Below, piece after piece: positions 47,001 through 59,260 of a stretch of 64,000 nucleotides of DNA. The stretch spans positions 3,158,022 through 3,222,021 of the forward strand of contig CM041202.1 in assembly GCA_023078555.1 (NCBI GenBank). Direction: 5' to 3'. The notes beneath the pieces are model-generated. The model did not search any database. It saw only the letters and a program-made list of their open reading frames with translations, and was not told where the DNA came from. How positions within the stretch are numbered: position 1 is the first letter of the stretch; each line of letters begins with the position of its first letter. The DNA is from Ulva prolifera. Its lineage: Eukaryota > Chlorophyta > Ulvophyceae > Ulvales > Ulvaceae. The position numbers were made by a program, and so were the translations under genes.

Positions 47001-50000
47001 GCGCATGCGCACTTCAGCGCCGAGGGTGACGTCGAGTTCCGGTCAATCCTGTACGTGCCGGACAAGGCGCCCTTCGACTTCTACGACAACTACTACCAGC
47101 GCAAGTCCCCCGTGCGGCTGTACGTGCGCCGCGTCTTCATCAGCGACAGCTTCGACGACCTCCTGCCGCGCTACCTCTCCTTCCTGCTCGGCCTTGTGGA
47201 CTCCGACACACTGCCCCTCAACGTCTCGCGGGAGATGCTGCAGCAGCACAGCTCGCTCAAGACGATCAAGAAGAAGCTGGTGCGTGTCCTCGACGTGGCG
47301 TGGCCACGTCCGCCTCTTCGGGGCTGTGGAAACGTGCATGCACTTGCCTTGTGCTCAGCCTCGTGACGACCTGATGCGGGATGCTTGTGATGCATCAGTA
47401 TGCATGGAGTTCATGCACATGGTTCACACAGCTTGATCATCCAGCGAAGCAATCAGTTGACGTTTGATCCCAGTCACTAGATGCCGGCACATGTTTGTAC
47501 ACCCACCAGGGCGCCGGCCTCAGCAGTGGAATCTACAGCATGTGCAGCGTTACGCGTGCCAGCAACTGCTGCAGGTCCGCAAGGCTCTGGACATGATCAA
47601 GAGCGTGGCGGAGAAGGCGCAGGCGGCGCGCAAGCGGCTGCTGAAGGAGGACAGCAAGGGCGACGGCACAGAGGCCGCGGCGGCGGACGCCGATGACGAT
47701 GATGAGGCGCCGTTCGACCGTGAGGTGCTGGAGGCCGACGCAAAGAAGTACGAGACGCTGTGGACGGAGTTCGGCAAGGCCCTCAAGCTCGGTGCGCTCA
47801 CCCCCCCGCTTGGTTACGGGCTATCTCGTGAGTTCTCGAGGTCTGAACCAAATTGACCTGGTGCATAGTCTGCAGACCTGCATTTGTCTTGAAACGTTGC
47901 AATGTCACATTCCATGCAGCCATTGCTGCCACCCATACTGGTGATCTGAACTTTGTAGTTCATGCGCTATGGTCGGAAACATGGAGGCGGACGTAGGTGG
48001 TAGGGGGAGGGGCCCTGGCGGGAGCGAGGGTGCGGCTGCTGCTATGTTGTGTGGCGGTGGTGCTTCTGCGCCAGCGTGGTCAGCGCTTGCAGGGCTATGG
48101 ATGAGCGTACTGTGCTAGTGCGTCTGCCAGGGCCTTTACACAGCGCGGGGCAGTCTGGCATGGGCAGCAGCCGCCGGTGCCTGCACTACGTCGCCCGCAA
48201 GCCATGCATGCTGCACAGCTGAGGCTCTGGCAGGCTGGGTCGGCAGGGGCTATTGCCCGGATGCGGACGTAGTGGCAGGACGTCCATGATTGGTTCATGA
48301 TGAATCCGTGCGCACGAGAAGTTCTGCTGTGTCCCCCGGATTGCAGCGCGCCCTCACAACAGTGCGACCTCGATTCGGCGGTGGCGTGCAGGCATCATGG
48401 AGGACGGCAACAACCGCAACCGGCTGAGCAAGCTGCTGCGCGTGCGCACGACGAAGAGCGGCGGCGAGCTCGTGCCTCTGAGCGACTACGTGGAGCGTAT
48501 GCAGGACGGCCAGGACGGCATCTACTACGTCTGCGGCTCCTCGGTGGAGGAGGTTGAGCGCTCCCCGTACCTCGAGCGCCTGAAGGAACATGACCTCGAG
48601 GTTGTGCTCTTCACAGAGCCCATGGACGAGTACATGATGCAGGTGCCTCCCACCCACCCCCCTTGTGGCTTGCGCATGACGTAAATGCTTGAAAGTCTTG
48701 AGTACCATGGAATGGGAAGGCTGATTACCGCCCTCGGACGGTTTGATCGCGCGTTCTACGCAAGTATGTGTTGTGTACAAGTGCGTGTGGCTGTCGCTGG
48801 GTTATGGACACATGATGTGTGCGTTGGGCTGCATGAGTTCAATAACATTTTGCCAATTGTTCGGTTGGCGGCGAAACGGTGGCAAGTCAGGCATGGTGCC
48901 AGGCACGCCGTTATGGCCTTCGGGTGAGACCTGTCATGCAAAGTGCCCATGCGGCGAGTACATATCTGGGCAGTGCAACTAGTGATGTCTTCAGTGTACG
49001 AACTGGTGCTGCAGAACCTGCTGGACTACGATGACAAGGCGTTCCACAACGTCGCGAAGGACGAGATCAAGCTCTCGACCGACGACCACGACAAGAAGGT
49101 GCTGCAGAAGACGAAGGAGGTGTACAAGCCCCTCACAAAGTGGTGGCGCGAGCTGCTAGGCAAGAAGTCCGGGGTCGAGTCGGTGAAGGTGTCCTCCCGG
49201 TTGTCGAGCACACCCTGTGTCGTCGTCGCATCCAAGTGCGTCCCCCCCCCCCCCGTCGCTCCTGCCCTCTGCGTCATATCATATTACTTATATATGCGCA
49301 TTGCGCTGTCGCACAGATTTCATCTTGGATGATCCTACATGTGCACATTTGATATCAACCTGGTGGCGCGGCGTGTGAGATGGCGGACGGCGCGCCGCCA
49401 GCAGGAAGGAGTGGTGGGTGTTCAAAGAGAAGGTCCACTGCTGCTATGTGCCCTGCTGGTGCGGCCTTGGCGCACTGCCACGCAGCCTGCAGCTTGGCGC
49501 AGGGACGCACAGCCATTCCAGAGGAACACCGGAGTTTTCACAGGCCACGTATGGGCTGCCCCAGGCGGCTGGGTGCTGCAACCTCCGGGCTGGTGGCCGT
49601 GCCACCCTCTCTGCGTGAGAGCGCTGCGAGGCGCCGTTCGGTGAGAACGGAGGGCGGGCCGTGAGCCACACATCAAGGCACCATGCTTGCACACACACGC
49701 CCGCATATAATGGTTGTATTCAGCGCGCGGGTCGGCAGTGGACGCGGTACTGACCATCGGGCGCGGTGCAGGTATGGCTGGTCGGCCAACATGCAGCGCA
49801 TCATGGCGGCGCAGGCGCTCGGCGACGGCCAGATGCAGGCGGTGCTGGCCGGCCTCAAGACCCTCGAGATCAACCCCCGCCACCCGCTGATCGTGCGGCT
49901 GCTGCAGCAGGTGGAGGCTGACTCAGAGGACCCAGCGGCGGCCGAGACGGCGACGCTGCTGTTCGAGACCGCTCTGCTTGAGAGCGGCTACCCGGTGTCC

Positions 50001-51068
50001 AACCAGCAGCAGTTCGCAGACAAGGTGCGCGCTATGGTGACTGTTGGATAGTGCCTTCTGGGACCCTGCACCTTCAGGGGCTAATGTATTTCGTCGGCGT
50101 CGGTGCGAACGTCGATTCTGTGTGAGTGTGTACGTTGTAGTCGATGGTGTGGTGCGATGTATTGAGTCAAGTGTTGAATGCGAATGCGGGCTCTTCGCGG
50201 GGCTGTGAAGTTCACGGTATGAAATGCTGGTGTCGCACATCTGCTCTGGGAGGAAGGTCCTGCTCAGGTGCCTCTGGTGCAAATTGCCGTGCTGCACGGG
50301 ACATGATGGGCAAACAGGACTGTGACACGGCGTCGCATGCTCTGGGAGGAAGGTCCTGCTCAGGTGCCTCTGGTGCGAATTGCCGTGCTGCACGGGACAT
50401 GGTGGGCAAACTGGACTGTGACACGGCGTCGCATGCTCTGCCGTCGTGCTGTGGACGCAGCGGCGCAATCCATGCGAGGCGTCCCCCCTCCACTTTGCTC
50501 CTTCGATGTGCGCCGAGCATCAGTCAGCCGGGACGGCGTCATGTTGATCTTCACCTAGCAGCTGGTCATAGCTAACGATCAAACAATGCAACCCTGCAGG
50601 CATGTGGCTTGTGGCATGTCCGCAGCACTGCCATTCCACGCGTGCCACTTGAGACACATTGAAACACACCGCAATGCACTGCGTCACATGCCAGACTTGA
50701 GACCGGGGCACGCCCGGTGCAGAGTCATGCCGAACTGGGCAGGCTGCAGTGCCAGGCATCCTTCCCCCATGCATAAGAACACTTCTAATTCCATCAGCAG
50801 GCACCATTCACAGGCGCGCGTGTGGACCGGTGCAGCGACGTGACCTGAATATCCCGCGCATGCATGCATGCATGCGCTAAGAGTTGCATGCATCGCTGTG
50901 CAGGTGTACCAGCTGATGAAGAGCCAGTCTGGCATGGAGCGCAGCCTGAGCGACCTGCACCCCGAGATCGAGTGGACGGCGGAGGACGAGGCCAAGGCCT
51001 CCGCAGACGCCTCCGCGTCCAGCACCCCCGCAGATGCGCCCGCAGACGGCATGCACGACGAGTTGTGA
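44024..51068 (+). CDS. HSP90B: GRP94/endoplasmin, endoplasmic-reticulum Hsp90 chaperone
   Basis: ER-lumen Hsp90 that folds secreted and membrane proteins (SHEPHERD in plants). Eleven exons (44024-44084, 44160-44202, 44529-44886, 45344-45683, 46215-46408, 46980-47279, 47575-47791, 48392-48642, 49015-49235, 49772-50024, 50904-51068) are phase-consistent and sum to 2403 nt, 800 residues. Exon 1 encodes a signal peptide ([16 protein letters not shown]). The ATPase domain has [29 protein letters not shown] and [15 protein letters not shown]. The acidic linker is [20 protein letters not shown]. The middle domain has [15 protein letters not shown] and [17 protein letters not shown]; the C-terminal domain has [16 protein letters not shown]. 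It ends in HDEL, the ER retrieval signal. Intron 1 needs a GC donor (ACAG/GCACGT) to keep phase. Exons 4-10 are very GC-rich at third positions. Confidence 0.97.
50245..50436. repeat. 96-bp tandem duplication in GRP94 intron 10
   Basis: Unit 50245-50340 (starting TCTGGGAGGAAGGTCCTGCT) is repeated at 50341-50436 with only a few differences, so the duplication is recent. Fragments of the unit can be read as open frames on both strands, but they lie within an intron. Confidence 0.9.
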
Positions 51069-52911
51069 GCCTCGTCGGGGCATACACGGACGTGGCAGTG
51101 TGGCTGTATCAGTCAGAGATACACATTTCAGAAGGCTCGCAGGTGGCATGCGCAGCTCTTGCATGTCGCCGCCTCGGCCGCGCGGCTGCTGTCATTCAGT
51201 GGCTGCAGTTTTCCATTATTGGGCAATAGAGTAGTGTTTGGGATCAGTGACGACAGTGACTGCAGAAATTGGGATGTGAGGTTCGCAGATCTGATCAGAC
51301 TGATCAAGTGCGTGAGCTGCGTGGCATCGGGCTGCTTGTAGTCCACCGGAATGTGTACGAGCAGGCGGCCTGCTTCGTGCTAGCAGCGTGCCGAGGGTGC
51401 TCAGGGACTCGGCGGCACTGACTGCCCTGGTGCCCTGTTTGCGGGACGTGGCCACAAGTGAGCAATTGTTGCAGGAGCCCCATGCAGCTGTGGGGCAGTG
51501 TAAGCCGCAACCAGTGTTGACCTGCATGATGACCTCCTGTCGACTTCCATCGTCATGCCTTGCCCTTGATTAGTTGCTGCTTGGCGAATACTATGCTGGT
51601 GTGGGTGTAGCTGCTTGTTTTGTGTGTAGCTGCCGTCATACGCCACCTTCCTGTACTGTGAAATTGACAGGTGCGTGGGCACACTCTTGTCACCTTCGTG
51701 CCAGGGACAAACGAGAGTGTGCCTGTCAATAGGCATCAACACTCCCTGCTCTCCATGCGTGTATGGAAGGCTGTGCACAACTGTGGACGGCTCATGCCCA
51801 TTCTGATGAGCGTCGAGCTGTTGATGTCTGAACTGCGTGCCCATCGTACTGCTTAAGAGGGTGGTCGGGTGGTCTGTCGCATTGCCGACATGTAGCGGTG
51901 CATTCTTTGCATGCCTTTTTCACGGGCTCATCATGGTGCTTTCACATGGGCTGTTCCATCAATTGAAGCTCTGTCGTGTTGGCACGACCAGTGGTGATTA
52001 AAATCAACTGAGGAAGCAGGCTATCCATGGTTTGGGATGATTACATTCGTTTCAAGAACAAAAAATATTTACTATGCCAGGTGCCACTCCAACCATCGCC
52101 ATGCCAGCGCAACGCTGTCACAACGTTTTCACAAGTATGTAGCAGTGATTACTATTTTTATCACCTTGATGTATCCCATAATTTGCTGTGCAAGAACCTG
52201 ACCCGGTATATGTGCTTGGGACTTGCTGCCGCCTGAGTGCTGGACCTGACTGGCACATAGTAAACCGATCTCCAGGCACCGAGACGACTACATGCAAATA
52301 CAACATACTTCTCGGCAAATCAAGCTGATTCGTTGTATCTGGTAGAGGAGCATGTAACGAGCCGCAGCAGCGTCTGGGCAGCTTGCTTCTGAGGCATGGA
52401 TTTCGCATGCATTTGGCGCGAGTCGCTGCCTCCAGCTTACCACCTCTGCAGAGCTCTGTGTATGCTGCGGCATACACAGCGGCACAAGGGTCTACTTCTA
52501 TGTCTACGCATGTTCATCTATGCAGGCTGTCCGGAGGATTCAAACTCACGCACACTTTCGCAGCGTGTTTTCGCACCATTACCACCGACGAGGCAGGCAT
52601 CACGATATGGCAGGCAGCAAACGTAGGTCCAGGCGGATTGTGTCTAAAGGCAAGTCCAAAGCGGAGTGGAGTCAGTGCGAGGCACGCTGTCTACCTCATT
52701 ACTTGTGAAGGGCTGTCGTGGGTTGAGAAGGGGGTGTGTGTGTTGCTTCTGTTTCACGAGATGGGCCTGGCAACTGCAGCGCTTACGCTACAGAATATCT
52801 GTGTGCGCATGTGCTTTGGCTGCACGTCCCAGGGCCCTATGCTTTGTTGATGGCCGATGGGGGGGTCCGGTGTGAACATTTGTTTTCTTGAGTTGAAGGA
52901 CTTTTGTGCAG
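51069..52911. other. intergenic region and possible 5' exon of the SAP30-like gene
   Basis: No gene is supported between the GRP94 stop and about 52.4 kb. Near the right end an ATG at 52607 opens a basic peptide (MAGSKRRSRRIVSKGKSK) that would suit the N-terminus of the SAP30-like protein, but no donor in that frame matches the phase of the exon at 52912. Confidence 0.4.
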
Positions 52912-53308
52912 GAGCAAACTTTGAAGCGCTACGTGACACAAAAGCGGCTGCAAGTTGATGTCGATAACACTCGCGAAGTGCTCGAGGCCGAAATAAGCAA
53001 GCACTTCGCAACAGTGGTACGTTGTCCAAAAGCATGGACTCCGCAAACTGTCTTCCTCACTGTCGTAGGAACACCAGCTGAGAAAGCGATGCTGCTTTTT
53101 GGAACAACGCGATGTGTTCCGATCTGTGCGCCGAGTCGAGTAATTCATGCGAAATGTTCGAGCGCTCTTTCATGCGTGTGCTGCGCGAATGGTCAGCACT
53201 TGTGTGCAGGAGGCACCGGAGGAATCGCAGGCCATATATGAATTCCTTCATGCTGTGAAGCAAAAGGCGGCCAAAAAGCAGCCGAAGGAGCCAGGCTCCA
53301 GCGAGTGA
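52912..53308 (+). CDS. SAP30-like subunit of Sin3 histone deacetylase complex (C-terminal exons)
   Basis: Two exons, 52912-53016 and 53210-53308, join in phase 0 and end in TGA. They encode EQTLKRYVTQKRLQVDV, NTREVLEAEISKHFATV, then ESQAIYEFLHAVKQKAAKKQ. The pattern LxxYxxxxxL, a basic helix with xxHF, then an acidic helix ending FLHAVK matches the Sin3-binding region of SAP30 and its short plant relatives. SAP30 bridges Sin3 and the deacetylase in a nuclear co-repressor. The Lys-rich tail (KQKAAKKQPKEPG) is common in small nuclear proteins. The 5' exon is not resolved; ATG 52607 is one candidate. The match rests on a short domain, so confidence is moderate. Confidence 0.6.
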
Positions 53309-54130
53309 GCAAGGCCGCTTGCCCGAGATTGAGACGCAGCCGGCCGGCACAATTCTGGACGGCTGTACACACGTTTCGAAGGACCATAGTTGCAAACAGG
53401 CGTGCATGTAGATTGTTTTTGGAGGCAAGTGATCGCATCTGTGAAAATATGATCCCGTTTGGGCATGAATGACGAGGCAAGGCGAAAATCGTGTGAACCG
53501 TTGTACTCACCATTGATACAGAACACCTGCATGCCGCAGCAATGCAAAGTGATGCAGTATGCTCCCGCAGACCGCTGGCATGCATGCTACCTGCGCTGAA
53601 ATTGGAACTGGCTTATGGGCGTGATGATGATGCTGCGGGAGGGGCTGTGCAGGTGATCCTGGCCCGCGGGTGCCTGGGTGTCGACCGTGATCGGCCCATG
53701 TAGCATACCACACGGAAGGAATCACCAGCGCAACGTTCCGTCCGCTTGCGGTTGAGACACAGATCCTGTTGGAATCGTCTACGCGATATTTAGTGAGCGC
53801 ATACCCGCGAACAGTGTATCGTCGATACATGTACGTGATTCGACAAAAGAAAAATAGCGTGTGGCTAGCGGATCTCAAGCCTTACCCACGCCAGCACCGG
53901 AGTGGGGAGACGTTCAGCACACAACATCTGAACACAGGAGGAGAGTCAAGCAGGTGCACACACTATTCGAAAAAGTACAGAGCTCGCGCGTGACTTGTTT
54001 ACGGGCGGCCTTGTTCACCGAAATCCTTGCAAGGTCCGCGATAGAGAATTGCTATGCTTGGCAGAATCGAGTTAAATAAAGTTAAAAGCGTGAATATCTC
54101 GAAGATTTGAATGAGCCCGTGCGCTTGCAG
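53309..54130. other. no resolved gene
   Basis: Protein-like frames occur on both strands at 53500-53990 (for example STRYLVSAYPRTVYRRYMY on plus; YRVDDSNRICVSTASGRNVA on minus). They are complementary readings of the same DNA and I cannot decide between them. The plus reading could be an upstream exon of the C2-domain gene. Confidence 0.3.
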
Positions 54131-55780
54131 GGAGGGCGATCTGTGCTGAAGTTAACTGAGGCCGTGGCCATGGATGACCAAGGTGGGTCTTCACTGCATG
54201 ATGCAGAAAATCTGTGCATATAATTCTCGCTTATGCTGTGCTTTGAACACCACTTACCGCGGATATGCTGGCGAAGGGTCGCAAAAGGCGGTCATGTCAG
54301 TGGAGAAAGTGCTCGAGGTGATGCTGGATGAAGCCACTGGAGTAGATGATGATTCTAATGTGCTTTGGGACTCTGACTTCGCGGAAGGCTTTATGAAAGG
54401 TGTGCGCCTGGCAACACAATTTCTGCATTTCTGCATCCACTTATGGCAAGGCCATACCAGACCAAGCTGATGTGCCATTCTCGGACTGAGCGATTTTCCA
54501 GCTGCGTGTTAATATGTACTCGTTTTCTTCTCTATTGGGGGGGCCTACTCCCATCAGCGATATACTGCAAGGGTTGCTAGTCTTTGTTAGTGCTGGCGCC
54601 TTCCGCACGTAATTTGCTGCCATGATCACCTTTGGCCCCCGATGCCTGTCAGTCCCGCAGCTGATCGCGTCCACATGCAGTGGAGTTACGGGGCCCTGAT
54701 GGATCCAAACCCGTGAAGCTCTCCAGTAAGACTGCCACAGTCACAAAGGACCACAAGCTTGTGTGGCATGAGCCACTTTACTTGTGCGCTTTCCCTCTTG
54801 CAGCACTTGTGTATTGAACTCGTTCACACTTCCTTTGATACAGGGCTTCTGTTGGTATTTCATCTTGGGCGACATGCACATCCAGCCAAGAATCAGCTTG
54901 TGCTCTGTGATGCTGTGTTGGCTTCGCATGTGTTTTGGACTTACAAACAATGACAGATCCAATTGTAGTCTCAGTTCTGTAGATGGTGATTTTTGTACTC
55001 AGGCCCACTTTGTCCTTCACACCATGGGAAATGCTGTATGATGCAGTGACCTTTTCGAGGGCGCAGCTGAGCTCAGGATGCTTTTGTGCCGTGAGCAAAA
55101 TACAAATGGCAAACGTACAGTCCATGTCGTGACCGCGTGCGGGATCTTCGTCCAGCACATCCTGGACGCTGCGCCAATAGACAAGTACTTTGAGATGTTC
55201 AAACCTGGATCCGGCAGCGAAGGAGGCTTTGTAAGGCTCAAGATGCGATTGCTTTCTGGGCCAGACGCCAAAAAGTCCAAGGGTACGATTCAATATGGGC
55301 TATTGCAGTACAGTTCAGGGAGCACTATGTGCTGTTGTGTCGCGTTGGTGTACCTCTCAGACCTGTGTCGATCGCAGTGCCTCCTCTGCAATAATTTGAG
55401 TCGTTTGTGCCAAGATTTCCTTTTCCAGTAGCCCCCTCTGCGGCTGCGGCCACCTGCAGCTACAGCCTTGAACTCACGTGCCGCCAGGTACACGTAGCTG
55501 GTACAACTACGCTCGGGTGCACCGTGCGTGAACCCGTTTTCTTGTAGGAACGCACATGTAGAAGTACTTGTACTTGTATCTTCAGTGCATCCACAAGATA
55601 CGACTGTTGGCTGCGGCGTCACAGTGCAGTGATAGCGGCAGATACATACACTGGCTCACGCAACCCCTCTGTGCAGGCCAGCAGAGCAAGGGCGGGCCAA
55701 TCTCATGGGTTGGGGGTTTGTTGGCTGGTGCAGCAGTCGTGGCTACCACGATGCTCGTTCGCAACCGAATGAGTGATTGA
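54131..55780 (+). CDS. C2-domain protein with C-terminal membrane anchor (5' end unresolved)
   Basis: Five exons (54131-54182, 54277-54399, 54681-54783, 55077-55282, 55677-55780) agree in phase at every join. The assembled protein contains VEKVLEVMLDEATGVDDDSN, VELRGPDGSKPVKLSSKT, ATVTKDHKLVWHEPLYL, then a segment ending YFEMFKPGSGSEGGFVRLKM. The order (first strand, basic turn, K-V-W-x-E, closing strand with GxVxL) is that of a C2 domain, which binds membranes or partners, often with Ca2+. The usual five acidic Ca2+ ligands are not all evident, so Ca2+ binding is doubtful. The last exon has one hydrophobic helix, GPISWVGGLLAGAAVVATTM, followed by LVRNRMSD: a tail anchor. At least one 5' exon is missing from this model. 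Confidence 0.6.
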
Positions 55781-56987
55781 TGATGAGCGCACATGCGGGA
55801 TGGACAAGGAGCATGCTGGTCCTTTGGAGTGCAGGTGGTTTCAGTGGGTGCATGAGCTGCAAGGTATGCATGTGGGGGGGGTGTGTGTGTATGTCCGCCA
55901 GCAAATTTCCCTGACTCCACACGCTTTCCGAAATGGTTGAATGAGGTTCTGACATCCTTGACGCAATCGTGTCAATGGTGGAAAACGTGTAATCTGCCTT
56001 CGTCTCCGACATGAGACGTGGGGTCCTCTTCAGCAGTTGCACTCTCGATATTTGCACTGTCCAGCTGGCGTCCACGTCCAGCTTGCCCAACTCGTTTTCA
56101 TTCTGTGCCTGGGCCTTTTTGGTCTGCGATGTCGAGTCACTGGAGCTGTCAATTGGAGTGTGTATGTGATAGTATGACTGTGAACACAAACGATGGGCTG
56201 CTGCATGTTGCACATGTTGGTGTACACGACTGCTGCCCCGTGCTGAGATCAGTGCTGCACCAAGGCATAGCCTCACAGAGATTCCTTCGAGTTCAATGCG
56301 TGCCTGTGGTCCGGACGACTGCATGAATGCCATCACTCGGTTGCAGATTTATGATGCTGATGCAGCATGCGGGTGCTGCTGGTGTGGGCCTGGCGCTCTG
56401 AGCTCCCTGTTGGATGGGCGGTGTCTGCTCATGTCGGTGATTTGCTTGGAGTCACATGCAATCTCATGGCTGGGTGCATGCATATGCAGTGATCTGACAC
56501 GTACGTAGGGACGGTTGGCAAATACTGACGGATGACGTTGATCAAGAGGAATCGTTTCCGCATACAGGCACACTCCTGCCAGTATGTTCCTTGATCGCTG
56601 TCTGTTCTTGAAGCCATGCAGGTGTGCATATGGCCAACTATATCACCAGCCCCAACATCGACATCGGGCCCGGCAAGGCTTGGCAAGCGAAACACACGTG
56701 TATGCATGCAGCACATGAGATCTGAAGGAATCGCAGTGCGATGAATACTGTTGTTCATCACGTATAATTACTGAATGTTTTGTGTGGCACAAGTGGCCGT
56801 CGGAAATGCCACTTCTGTTCTGCTGCGCAGCTATCGCGTCTTGCCCCGCTTCATCCGTGCGGTGTTGGACGTGCATGCCTGCGTCAAGATGATTTCTCCG
56901 CTCAGACGTAGATGACAGCCCTTCGTAATATATAATGCATAAACTGGATACGATGTTTGTTTAGTATATCTGTGCCGGCTGCTCCAG
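55781..56987. other. no resolved gene; possible minus-strand exon
   Basis: A minus-strand frame within 55743-56336 contains NENELGKLDVDASWTVQISR and LMSETKADYTFSTIDTIASR, which look protein-like and follow a fair splice acceptor (ATTGACAG). No partner exons were found. A plus-strand stretch near 56830-56890 (YRVLPRFIRAVLDVHACVK) may be an upstream exon of the next gene, but it does not join in phase. Confidence 0.3.
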
Positions 56988-59260
56988 CTCTAACGAGCCC
57001 TGGGACTTGTTTTGCCTTCGCCGAGACATGCTGCGGGTAGTGTTTCACACTGCCAGCGACAGGCACTTTCATGCGGTCATGAAGGGTCTTTCTGTTCTAT
57101 GCGAGCGCCTCAGGAAGCATGGAGACCAGCAGTTTACGATGTACAACGTGAGCAAAGTCCCTGGCCATGGGCCTGACGAAGCAACCGGTGTCGACATGGT
57201 TGAGATCCATAACGACACTGATAACGTATTTAGCAGTGCTCTTGATCAGGTATGGGATCGTTGAAGATCTGTTGCGGCGACACATGTCCTTGCCAGAAAG
57301 TTTTAAGCAGATCTCAGCAATCTGATTGTCAAGTCAGTATTGAACGCTTGTCATCGCCTGAACTCGTCTCAACTGCAACTATATGGCTTAACACGCTCAT
57401 CCCGCCGTTGTGATTGTTCCATGCCAGTCTTAAGCTGCCCAGCGTGGCAGTCCACATGCTCAGCATCATGGGCGAACTGCCATCCAAGTTTTGCGCATTG
57501 CAGGTTGTCTCATCGATCCAGCGGACCAGTCCTAGTATAGACCATGATCTTTTGCAGCAAGCCAGATCTGTGAAGTATCGCCATGGACCAGCACACTATT
57601 GCATGCTCAGAGGGAAGCTGTTCTCAGCGATTCCAGCTGCGCTCGCATTCGTTGTACGCTCTTCGAGGCAGCTTCTGAATAGCACTGTCCTCCGTAACCA
57701 TCATCCATGTCCGGCTTGCTGAATTGGAACTTTCGTGTACAGTGTGTGCAACACGCAGGTGAGGCAAGCATCTCCTGGCAGCAGCAAGGGAGGGCCCCCT
57801 ATTGTGCTGCGGTTCTCCGTCACTGGTGTGATTCTCTTTGGAAGCGTTTCAGCAGAAATATCACTTGACCATGCAGTGGTATTCATTTCTGGCAGTAGTC
57901 ATGTGTGTGGATGCCTGCCATTCAAGGTACATGTTGAGCAGGTCACATACATGTTACAATACTGCAAAGTGCCAATCTGTTAGACAGTCTTCCGGCTCAC
58001 AGTCTTTGATGTTTTATTTCAACAGAGTTGTTAACTGCAGGGGGAAGAGTGACTGGAGCACTCGATTTGATGAGCCAGATGGCTGACCTAGCTCTGAAGG
58101 AGCCGGGAATTGTGGCATGTTTAGTACAGGGCATGGGCGCTCATGCGGACGTGGCCAGCCTTCTGTTCCTGTTTGCCAGTGACATGGAGCTCTTCAGCTT
58201 CTCGCAGAACCAACAGGTGCTTGCTTGGGAGCTATCATATCTCTCTCGTGTCATCTGCCAGCCATACCTTCAGCAGCTGCATTGGGTCATCGAGTCTTGA
58301 TTCCTGTCTGAATTTCAATACATTCGCAGCTGTCCTCTGTTCTTGTTCAAGTGTCCAGACTGCGATATGCGTCAGCCAAATGGCCACATACATGCAGTGC
58401 TTGCGCAACAGCTCCTGGGGCTTCTGTGGAGGGGTGTGCCCAAATGCAATGGCTGCATTCCTCTGCACTGACTGCTGCATGGACTGCATGACGAATCCAT
58501 GTCTGTATCCGCGGCTCCCTGTTTCATTGCATTCACTTGCTGGTGTCCAGTGTTGAAATTTTACATGTGCATGTGTGGTGGTGTCTGCCATGGCCAGCCA
58601 TACAGTGCAGATATAGTGGATGCAGACAAGCACATTGGATCACTTTGCTGCATCCATCTAGCTATAGCAACATTGCGTGTTGCTTGTGTCCCTCCTTAAT
58701 GCACTGTGACACTGCAATCCGACTGCAAGGGTGAGCATGCTGCTGGCAGTGTGCAAGACGCACGCAGGCAAGGTGCTCGTGCTACAATGAACGTGCATAT
58801 TCGTTGACAATCTACTGTGACTGGCTAGATCTCAGATCTGCAGTGGCACGCGAAGCTGGTGCCTTGCTCTGCATTCATGGGCAGGCTGCACACAATGCAG
58901 TGATCACCAGTATAGTGTTTAAGGCTACCAATGTATTTGAGCTGCCTAAGGCTGATGAATGTCAGAAATCAGTCAGTAGATCATCGTGGCTGACTGATGC
59001 TGACGAGTGGAGAGGTTTCATGAAGCTGCGCTGTAAGCATTTAGGCATGAGGGCAGAATGCCAAAGCCATGCTGGCCATCGCATCCCCTTGTATTCCTGA
59101 CTCACTCTTTGCCGATTGCCTGCAGGCTAGGCTACTGGGTTCTGCCATCAAACAAGTTGCCGGCAAGCTGACAGTTCGGGTTGATGGGGATGCCAGCAAG
59201 TTTGCGCAGCAAGCTGCTGCTGAGTATGTGGCGTATGTGCAGTCGCCTGCACCGAGCTGA
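56988..59260 (+). CDS. Unidentified multi-exon protein (5' end unresolved)
   Basis: Exons 56988-57249, 57435-57503, 57558-57653, 57759-57825, 58041-58216 and the terminal exon 59126-59260 are mutually phase-consistent with GT/AG boundaries. Protein segments include DRHFHAVMKGLSVLCERLRK, AVHMLSIMGELPSKFCALQ, KGGPPIVLRFSVTG, LKEPGIVACLVQGMGAHADV and IKQVAGKLTVRVDGDASK before the TGA. More exons may lie in the 0.9-kb gap before the last one and upstream of 56988. I do not recognise the family. Codon third positions are balanced rather than GC-rich, unlike many genes on the left. The model as a whole is tentative. Confidence 0.45.
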
